NCBI GenBank assembly: GCA_002401545.1
Contig: NVTJ01000053.1
Location: 1-6,452 of the forward strand
Reading direction: 5' to 3'
Length of the DNA stretch: 6,452 nt
Source: Alphaproteobacteria bacterium
GTDB taxonomy: Bacteria > Pseudomonadota > Alphaproteobacteria > Sphingomonadales > Emcibacteraceae
Of this stretch, positions 1 to 4,402 are shown piece by piece. Under the pieces are notes generated by a model that did no database searches, was not told the DNA's origin, and worked only from the letters and a program-made list of their open reading frames with translations. Numbering within the stretch: position 1 is the first letter of the stretch; the number at the start of each line of letters is the position of its first letter. The position numbers were made by a program, and so were the translations under genes.

Positions 1-6
1 CCAATA

Positions 7-13
7 TCCCCTT
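7..13 (-). promoter_or_regulatory. Probable ribosome binding site of the off-window tnpC
   Basis: After the tnpB stop codon the minus strand continues with AAGGGGA at 13 to 7, a good Shine-Dalgarno sequence. No well-placed start codon follows inside the window (the TTG at 4-2 is too close). This fits the third IS66 gene, tnpC, starting within a few bases beyond the left edge. It is inferred from family gene order and cannot be confirmed here. Confidence 0.4.
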
Positions 14-24
14 ATTTTACAACA

Positions 25-372
25 TTATTCTGCTATCAATGGCTGCCATGTCCGCCGTGGTATCCGCCAGTCAATTCCTTCCAGTAACATCGATAATTGT
101 GCCGGCGTTAAAATAATTTTACCCTCTCTGGCAGACGGCCAAACGAAGCGGCCATATTCCAGACGCTTTGAAAACAGGCAAGCCCCTTGTCCATCCCACC
201 AGATGATCTTAATCAAATCCCCTTTTTTGCCCCGGAAGACAAACAGATGACTACAGTAAGGATCAGATTTTAACTGCTTTTCCACAAGAGCAGAAAGCCC
301 GGGAAAACCGCGCCTCATATCTGCTCGTCCTGCCGCCAACCATATTTTGGTATTGCTCGGAACAGGGATCAT
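25..372 (-). CDS. tnpB: IS66 family accessory protein TnpB (IS66 Orf2-like)
   Basis: A 115-residue protein of normal length for IS66 TnpB (IS66 Orf2-like family). Recognisable blocks are LAAGRADMRRGF near residues 12-23, then LFVFRGKKGDLIKIIWWDGQG near 43-63, the conserved Phe-Arg-Gly to Trp-Trp-Asp core, and a following R-LE-GRFVWP segment to about residue 79. The protein is needed for transposition in IS66 elements but is not the catalytic transposase, and its biochemical role is not well defined. Its ATG overlaps the tnpA stop by four bases (ATGA, 369-372), indicating translational coupling. The stop codon TAA is at 25-27, followed by a ribosome binding site for the expected tnpC. No disruption is visible. 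Confidence 0.93.
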   Translation of the reverse strand: MIPVPSNTKIWLAAGRADMRRGFPGLSALVEKQLKSDPYCSHLFVFRGKKGDLIKIIWWDGQGACLFSKRLEYGRFVWPSAREGKIILTPAQLSMLLEGIDWRIPRRTWQPLIAE

Positions 373-749
373 ACCGATGCCCTTAATACAGATAAAGCTT
401 GGCTCAATAACGCAGGGTTTAAACTCGGACCGCAGCGCAATTGAGTTCCACAGGGCAGGTCAATCTCAAAATATGGGCCAGCGGTTGGCCGATCATCAAA
501 ACCATCTGATGCCAGATTCTCATAACCATTTTCTTCGTCGGACAGAACCTCAATGGGAAAAAACGTAGGACCTGTGGCGACTGGCGGGCCACCATATCTT
601 TTTTGCCATGCAAGAAGCTGGTTCACTTTCAAACCATACAGACGTGCTATCCTCTCGAAACTGCTGCCTGGTTCAGCCACTTCGGACAGCAGGCGTTTCT
701 TGAAACTTTTGCTCCAGCGGTTTGGGTTGGAGCTCTTTTTAGGTGCCAT
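369..749 (-). CDS. tnpA: IS66 family accessory protein TnpA (helix-turn-helix)
   Basis: A 126-residue protein of the IS66 TnpA (IS3/IS911 OrfA-like, Transposase_8) type. Residues about 12-52 form the helix-turn-helix region: WSKSFKKRLLSEV, then ERIARLYGLKVNQLLAWQKRY, where the Leu-Trp pair before a basic end is typical. The C-terminal half is variable, as in relatives, and includes a short FEIDLPCGTQLR strand segment. It is presumed to bind the element's ends or to regulate transposition together with TnpB and TnpC. The start at 749 gives a family-like N-terminus (MAPKKSS followed by the HTH), although the upstream Shine-Dalgarno match is weak. It is the first gene of a coupled pair with tnpB. 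A minus-strand frame upstream (to 850) and other frames over this gene are shadows. Confidence 0.9.
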   Translation of the reverse strand: MAPKKSSNPNRWSKSFKKRLLSEVAEPGSSFERIARLYGLKVNQLLAWQKRYGGPPVATGPTFFPIEVLSDEENGYENLASDGFDDRPTAGPYFEIDLPCGTQLRCGPSLNPALLSQALSVLRASV

Positions 750-840
750 AGGTTATGTATCCGATCAAAATTAAGCGGGCGTGAATGCCTGCAAATTATC
801 AAACGCATAATCGCAGATGCAAAAGAATAGTAAATGGGGG

Positions 841-858
841 CCGTGGGCAAACGCTTAC
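841..858 (-). repeat. Probable IS66 left terminal inverted repeat
   Basis: Read on the minus strand from 858, the sequence begins GTAAGCGTTTGCCCACGG, and GTAAGCG is the classic tip of IS66-family terminal repeats. It lies about 110 bp upstream of tnpA, a normal distance. It directly abuts the stop codon of a tnpC remnant of another copy (860-862). The mate repeat is outside the window, so this cannot be confirmed by pairing. The alternative that this DNA is subterminal sequence of the remnant's right end, finishing at GTAAATG (830-836), is possible. Confidence 0.55.
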
Positions 859-859
859 T

Positions 860-988
860 CTACAGCGTATAATTCCAGGGGAGTAGTTCGTCGACGCGGC
901 TGATTTTATGATCTGCGACCCGGCTGAGGACATCTGTGAGCCAGGCTTGCGGGTCAACGCCATTAAGCTTGACCGTTTCAATGAGACT
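860..988 (-). pseudogene. C-terminal remnant of an IS66 transposase TnpC
   Basis: The minus strand between 988 and 860 encodes 42 residues ending in TAG, starting SLIETVKLNGVDPQAWL and finishing RVDELLPWNYTL. This is the C-terminal signature of IS66 TnpC (the DDE_Tnp_IS66_C region), including the LNGVDP-A-L block, the DH-I-R-DELLPWN block and the expected position of the stop. The rest of the transposase (over 400 residues) is missing: the homology stops near 988 and a TGA lies in frame about 18 bases upstream of a chance ATG at 1019-1021. Since tnpC is the last gene of an IS66 element and this tail lies upstream of tnpA, it must come from a different copy in the same orientation. It is non-functional debris. 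Confidence 0.85.
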
Positions 989-1066
989 TCCGGGATAAAT
1001 GTTTTTCGAGCGAATGAGCATACATTGAGAGGGTGGTCAGTGATTACGAATTTAAGCAGAAAGAGT
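989..1066. other. Short non-coding gap with a possible IS21-like terminal patch
   Basis: This stretch lies between the tnpC remnant and the stop codon of the AraC-type gene. I see no gene in it. The string GGTGGTCAGTGATTACG (1030-1046) recalls the GGTCAGTGATTCCG-like repeats at the ends of some IS21-family elements, and it is followed leftward by TTTTTCGAGCGAATG, which belongs to neither the AraC gene nor IS66 tnpC. The IS21 reading is a memory-based resemblance only. No rho-independent terminator is evident after the AraC gene. Confidence 0.25.
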
Positions 1067-1957
1067 TTATATGAATTTCTCTCTGTATTTCCCTGGGGTA
1101 AGGCCAGTCGTTCTTTTGAAAGCTTTTATAAAATGGCTTTGATTAGAAAATCCAGTTCTAAAGGCAATTTCTGAGATCGAGTAATTATGACTTGCAATTA
1201 GCTTTTTGGCTAGGTCTAGCTTCTTAGACATGACAAACTGGTGAGGTGTCATACCGGTTGATATTTTAAATGCCCGGGCAAAATGATAGGGACTAAGACA
1301 GGCTTCGTCAGCCAATTCAATAAGAGAGATGTTACGGGTCACATTTGCAGTAATAAATTCTATAACGCGCTGTAGTCTGATTTGGTTTAGGGACCCTCGC
1401 CCTGTTCGAGTTTGTTTAGTCGGTGCCAATGATGAATAATGACGCAACAAATGCGCAGCTAATGTGACCCGTAATGTTTCAACCAGCAGATCACCAACAG
1501 AGGAGGGTGCACACATCTCCCGTTTTATAGCACGGCCAATTTGTTCCACCATTTCATCCCGAAAACCACCGGTATATTGTAATTCTATACGGGCAGGATC
1601 CACATCAAAATCGTATAATGCAGTATCGGAGAATGGTTTTGAGGGAATATATAGATGGATACAGTCGTCAATCGCATCAAATATTTTTATTTCTTCCTCA
1701 GATACGCCTGCAGGACAAAACCAGACGGTGCCGGGAACTGCCATAGTGTCTTGCACCTGATCATATGCTCTTCTTCTGACACGTAGGTTTCCTTTAAATA
1801 AAATAGCAATTTCAGTTTCAAGTGGCTTTATACAACTGAGTGAACCGGCCTTATGTTGCCACCGTTCCGCCAAAATGTCGGACCATCTTCGCTCAGCACT
1901 TGTCATCAGAAGATTGCCAGGGGCATATTTTTGTTCACCATGGCCATTTAAAATCAT
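1067..1957 (-). CDS. AraC/XylS-family transcriptional regulator
   Basis: A 296-residue cytoplasmic DNA-binding regulator of normal family length. The C-terminal ~100 residues are a complete AraC double helix-turn-helix domain: the first HTH is near residues 210-231 (ISLIELADEACLSPYHFARAFK), the second near 261-283 (SISEIAFRTGFSNQSHFIKAFKR), and the family tail GLTPGKYR follows. The N-terminal ~190 residues are a probable effector-sensing domain, with no recognisable metal or catalytic motif; the segment DPARIELQYTGGFRD followed by a LLVETLRVTLAAHLLRHY helix is common in proteobacterial AraC relatives. The chosen ATG has only a weak GTGAGA upstream; Met18 is an alternative start. It is divergent from the molybdoenzyme/receptor operon across 240 bp, the usual arrangement for a local activator, so it probably responds to the substrate or product of that operon. 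The ligand is unknown. Confidence 0.93.
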   Translation of the reverse strand: MILNGHGEQKYAPGNLLMTSAERRWSDILAERWQHKAGSLSCIKPLETEIAILFKGNLRVRRRAYDQVQDTMAVPGTVWFCPAGVSEEEIKIFDAIDDCIHLYIPSKPFSDTALYDFDVDPARIELQYTGGFRDEMVEQIGRAIKREMCAPSSVGDLLVETLRVTLAAHLLRHYSSLAPTKQTRTGRGSLNQIRLQRVIEFITANVTRNISLIELADEACLSPYHFARAFKISTGMTPHQFVMSKKLDLAKKLIASHNYSISEIAFRTGFSNQSHFIKAFKRTTGLTPGKYREKFI

Positions 1958-2017
1958 GATTACGTCTCACTATTTATTTTTTGAATATTAGATTTCTGAT
2001 CTGAGAATTATTAAAAC

Positions 2018-2027
2018 ATGTCGACAT
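2018..2027. promoter_or_regulatory. Perfect palindrome, candidate operator
   Basis: ATGTCGACAT is a perfect 10-bp palindrome near the middle of the divergent intergenic region. It overlaps the possible -35 hexamer of the rightward promoter (TCGACA, 2021-2026) and touches the -10 of the leftward one. A site here could control both transcripts. AraC proteins usually bind direct or asymmetric repeats, so the binder could also be another dimeric regulator. A 10-bp palindrome can also occur by chance. Confidence 0.3.
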
Positions 2028-2049
2028 TCTAACTGAAATCCAATTTAAA
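2021..2049 (+). promoter_or_regulatory. Candidate sigma70-type promoter for the molybdoenzyme/receptor operon
   Basis: TCGACA (2021-2026; 5 of 6 to TTGACA) is followed after 17 bp by TTTAAA (2044-2049; 4 of 6 to TATAAT). Transcription would start near 2056, just before the AAAGGAG at 2063-2069, and give a leader of about 140 nt before the oxidoreductase start. The -10 is only fair, as expected for an activator-dependent promoter. In this AT-rich gap such matches arise easily. Confidence 0.3.
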
Positions 2050-2054
2050 GACAA
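2026..2054 (-). promoter_or_regulatory. Candidate sigma70-type promoter for the AraC-type gene
   Basis: On the minus strand TTGTCT (2054-2049; 4 of 6) is followed after 17 bp by TAGAAT (2031-2026; 5 of 6 to TATAAT). Transcription would start near 2019, about 60 nt before the AraC start codon. It overlaps the rightward candidate almost completely, so the two would compete for polymerase. This is consensus matching by eye only. Confidence 0.3.
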
Positions 2055-2076
2055 ATTTTCTGAAAGGAGAGAACCG

Positions 2077-2112
2077 TTGGATCAATTTCAGCAAGATATG
2101 ACATTAAATTAG
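2077..2112 (+). CDS. Possible 11-codon leader ORF with strong ribosome binding site
   Basis: AAAGGAGAGAACC (2063-2075) precedes a TTG at 2077 with ideal spacing. The frame gives 11 codons (M/L-DQFQQDMTLN) before TAG at 2110-2112. The context closely resembles the ribosome binding site of the receptor gene, AAAGGGAGAACC before its ATG. No run of one regulatory amino acid is present, so it is not a classical attenuation peptide. It may be a leader peptide that affects expression of the gene at 2198, a relic of a lost gene start, or chance. Function unknown. Confidence 0.25.
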   Translation: MDQFQQDMTLN

Positions 2113-2143
2113 CAAGAAGAAACAATACGTGGCCTCTTAATGT

Positions 2144-2201
2144 TCATACGATACAAAAAAAGATCACCTTCTCTGCAAAAAAAACACGAATGTTCGTATG
2201 A
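2144..2201 (+). repeat. Inverted repeat pairing across the oxidoreductase start codon
   Basis: TCATACGA (2144-2151) and TCGTATGA (2194-2201) are perfect inverted repeats, 8 bp each and 42 nt apart. The right arm contains the ATG (2198-2200) of the molybdoenzyme. The flanks are also similar as direct copies (ATGTTCATACGA and ATGTTCGTATGA, two differences). In RNA the arms could pair and cover the start; in DNA they could be two half-sites of a regulator. The long A-rich loop makes a very stable hairpin unlikely without help. Confidence 0.35.
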
Positions 2202-4378
2202 GTATTAAAAACAGCAATATAAAAACAGATGATATAAAGACCATAATTGGTGCATGCCCACATGATTGTCCAGATACCTGTTCCATGTTGATATCTGTAC
2301 AGAGTGATAAAGTTCTGGGCGTTCGCGGTAACCCTGATCATCCTTTTACGCGTGGCCGACTTTGCGCTAAAGTAATTAATTATCAGGACAGGGTTAACAG
2401 TTCACAAAGAATTCTGCACCCAATGCGTCGTATTGGTTCTAAAGGGTCAGGGCAGTTTCGACGAATAAGCTGGGACGAGGCTCTCAAAGAAATCGGAGAC
2501 TGTTGGAATAAAATAATTGATGATGATGGTCCGCAAGCAATACTTCCATATAGCTACCTTGGCACCCAAGGTATTATTAACGGCCTTAATGTCGGGGATC
2601 CTTTTTTTAATCGTCTTGGGGCAACTATAGGCGAGCGAACCTTTTGTGATTCAGGCGCCAGCACTGCAATTATCATGACCATCGGAGATTCCGCCGCTGT
2701 TGATCCTGAAAGCCTGGTTCATTCTAAATATATCATCCTATGGGCCTGCAATATATTAAGTACAAATTCTCATCTTTGGCCGTTTATTGCCGAAGCAAGA
2801 AAGCGTGGTGCCAAACTGGTGGTTATTGATCCGTTTCGGACACGTACAGCACGCAAAGCCGACTGGCATATTCCTATTCTTCCGGGAACGGACGGGGCAT
2901 TGGCACTTGGTATAATGCATATTCTAATCAAGGAAAATTTAGTTGATCAAGACTACATTGATAAATACACATTAGGTTATGATGAGTTGAAAATCAGGGT
3001 TGAAGATTATGACCCTGAAACAGTGTCTGTGGCAACCGGCATCGCCGCCGAGGATATCTGTACTCTTGCGAGAGAGTATGCCGGTAATAATCCTGCAGTT
3101 ATAAGGATCGGTGTTGCCATAGAGCGACATGCAGGCGGAGGACAGACAGTACGCGCTCTAGCGTGTTTGCCAGCGTTGACTGGGGCATGGCGCAAACCTG
3201 GGGGAGGTATTTTGCAGATGACTACCTGGGCCCATCCGGTGAACTGGGGCCAATTGATGCGGCCAGATATGTTGCCGGAAAGTCCGCGTGTTTTAAACTT
3301 GTGGCGACTAGGGCAGGCCCTTGTCGATGAGTTATCATTAGATCCGCCGATAAAGTCTTTGATGATATATAACGCTAATCCTGTGGTAACGGGGGCAGAC
3401 CAAAACAAGATCATTGCAGGTTTGCAAAGAGAAGATTTATTCACTGTCGTTAGCGAGCAATTTATGACAGATACTGCGCGATATGCAGATATTCTGTTAC
3501 CGGCTACAACCCAGTTAGAGCAAGAGGATATTATGTTCTCCTGGGGGCACCTCTATATGACCTACAACAATCGCGCGGTCAGCCCATTGGGGGAAGCAAT
3601 TTCTAATTCTGAACTATTTCGTCGTTTAGCTTATGTCATGGGATTTGACGATGATCCATACTTTAAGCGAAGTGATGATCAGATGATAGAAGAAGCAATC
3701 ATCTGGGAATCGCCGATGCTCAAGGATGTTGATCTAGAGACATTGAAGGAAAAGGGATATGTGCGGCTAAATATACCAGGTCCTGATCATTATGCCCCGC
3801 ATGCTGAGGGGAATTTCCGCACTGCATCTGGAAAATGTGAGTTTAAATCGTCTGTAGCAGTGAGCGGGAATTTTGTTTTACCCTTACTCAGACAGGGTTA
3901 TGACGGGGATCAGCCGAAGGATACGGTTGACCCGTTGCCGCATTATATTCCTCCAAGAGAGACACCGCAGACCAATAAAATTCTTGCGAAAAAATATCCG
4001 CTTAATCTGATTTCCCCAAAAAGTCATACTTTTCTTAATTCATCATATGGCAACATGAAACGACAGCTTCGCAGTGCAGGTAGGCAATTTATTTTGATTC
4101 ATCCCGAAGATGCGAAGTCGCGAAAAATAGAGACAGACCAAAAAGTAAAAATTTTTAATGACCGTGGATCATTTATTGCTTCTGTAACGGTAACCGAAGA
4201 CGTTATGCCGGGAGTGTTGATTGCCCCTTCAGGCTATTGGCTTGAGCAAAACCAAGGCAAGGGTACGGTTCAGTCTGTTACCTCATCACAATTTTCTGAT
4301 TTAGGCAGGGCACCAACCTTTTCGGACATATTAGTTGAGATAAAGTCAACATATTCTGGAAATGAAAAATCAAAATAA
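2198..4378 (+). CDS. Molybdopterin-dependent oxidoreductase, DMSO-reductase superfamily, cytoplasmic
   Basis: A 726-residue molybdoenzyme binding bis-MGD and one [4Fe-4S] cluster. The N-terminal cluster motif is CPHDCPDTC plus a distant Cys: C20, C24, C28 and C56 (C-x3-C-x3-C-x27-C), the arrangement of the PHDCPDTC group of uncharacterised BisC/YoaE-like proteins. Segment RISWDEAL (89-96) is family-typical. The likely molybdenum ligand is Cys150 in RTFCDSGAS, where other members have Sec or Ser. A GTDGALALG block lies at 230-238. The C-terminal molybdopterin-dinucleotide-binding domain runs from about residue 600 (SPKSHTFLNSSYGN) to the end, so the protein is full length. No twin-arginine or other signal peptide is present, so it should act in the cytoplasm. 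No iron-sulfur or membrane partner subunit is adjacent in view. The ATG at 2198 is the only usual start codon after an in-frame TAA at 2138-2140, yet it lacks a Shine-Dalgarno sequence. The reaction (redox, hydroxyl transfer or hydration) cannot be assigned. Confidence 0.92.
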   Translation: MSIKNSNIKTDDIKTIIGACPHDCPDTCSMLISVQSDKVLGVRGNPDHPFTRGRLCAKVINYQDRVNSSQRILHPMRRIGSKGSGQFRRISWDEALKEIGDCWNKIIDDDGPQAILPYSYLGTQGIINGLNVGDPFFNRLGATIGERTFCDSGASTAIIMTIGDSAAVDPESLVHSKYIILWACNILSTNSHLWPFIAEARKRGAKLVVIDPFRTRTARKADWHIPILPGTDGALALGIMHILIKENLVDQDYIDKYTLGYDELKIRVEDYDPETVSVATGIAAEDICTLAREYAGNNPAVIRIGVAIERHAGGGQTVRALACLPALTGAWRKPGGGILQMTTWAHPVNWGQLMRPDMLPESPRVLNLWRLGQALVDELSLDPPIKSLMIYNANPVVTGADQNKIIAGLQREDLFTVVSEQFMTDTARYADILLPATTQLEQEDIMFSWGHLYMTYNNRAVSPLGEAISNSELFRRLAYVMGFDDDPYFKRSDDQMIEEAIIWESPMLKDVDLETLKEKGYVRLNIPGPDHYAPHAEGNFRTASGKCEFKSSVAVSGNFVLPLLRQGYDGDQPKDTVDPLPHYIPPRETPQTNKILAKKYPLNLISPKSHTFLNSSYGNMKRQLRSAGRQFILIHPEDAKSRKIETDQKVKIFNDRGSFIASVTVTEDVMPGVLIAPSGYWLEQNQGKGTVQSVTSSQFSDLGRAPTFSDILVEIKSTYSGNEKSK

Positions 4379-4386
4379 AAAAACAT

Positions 4387-4398
4387 AAGGAAAGGGAG
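4387..4398 (+). promoter_or_regulatory. Strong ribosome binding site of the receptor gene
   Basis: The 24-bp gap between the oxidoreductase stop and the receptor ATG contains AAGGAAAGGGAG, purine-rich and well spaced from ATG 4403. There is no room for a promoter-terminator pair, so the two genes are very probably cotranscribed. This site is much stronger than anything before the oxidoreductase start, so the receptor may be translated more from the same mRNA. Confidence 0.75.
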
Positions 4399-4402
4399 AA
4401 CC

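Larger units (their letters stand above)
1..858 (-). mobile_element. IS66-family insertion sequence, left part only (tnpA, tnpB, left end)
   Basis: Two adjacent minus-strand genes have the hallmark IS66 accessory proteins in the canonical order tnpA then tnpB. About 110 bp outside tnpA, the minus strand reads GTAAGCG from 858 to 852, the usual start of IS66 terminal repeats, so the element probably begins there. The third gene, tnpC (the DDE transposase), should lie beyond the left edge, so completeness and the matching right end cannot be judged. Both visible genes are uninterrupted, which suggests a recent insertion. The outer boundary is ambiguous because a second IR-like string, GTAAATG, sits at 830-836 on the plus strand. 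Family assignment is firm; exact termini are inferred. Confidence 0.85.

Noticed and set aside
908..1174. 88-residue plus-strand open frame
   Set aside because: It runs antisense across the tnpC remnant and the end of the AraC gene, both identified on the other strand.
1464..1760. 98-residue plus-strand open frame
   Set aside because: It is antisense to the AraC-type regulator and shows no family features; a shadow of that gene.
2154..2184. A-rich runs upstream of the oxidoreductase as a possible terminator
   Set aside because: There is no GC-rich hairpin before the A or T tract on either strand, so no intrinsic terminator can be supported.
2140..2208. 22-codon frame (starting MFIRYKK) overlapping the oxidoreductase start
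   Set aside because: It has no ribosome binding site and ordinary A-rich coding. Not listed as a gene, and only mentioned as a possible coupling frame.
3007..3444. 145-residue minus-strand open frame inside the oxidoreductase gene
   Set aside because: It lies wholly antisense to a firmly identified molybdoenzyme gene, has low-complexity composition and no recognisable motif; a shadow frame.
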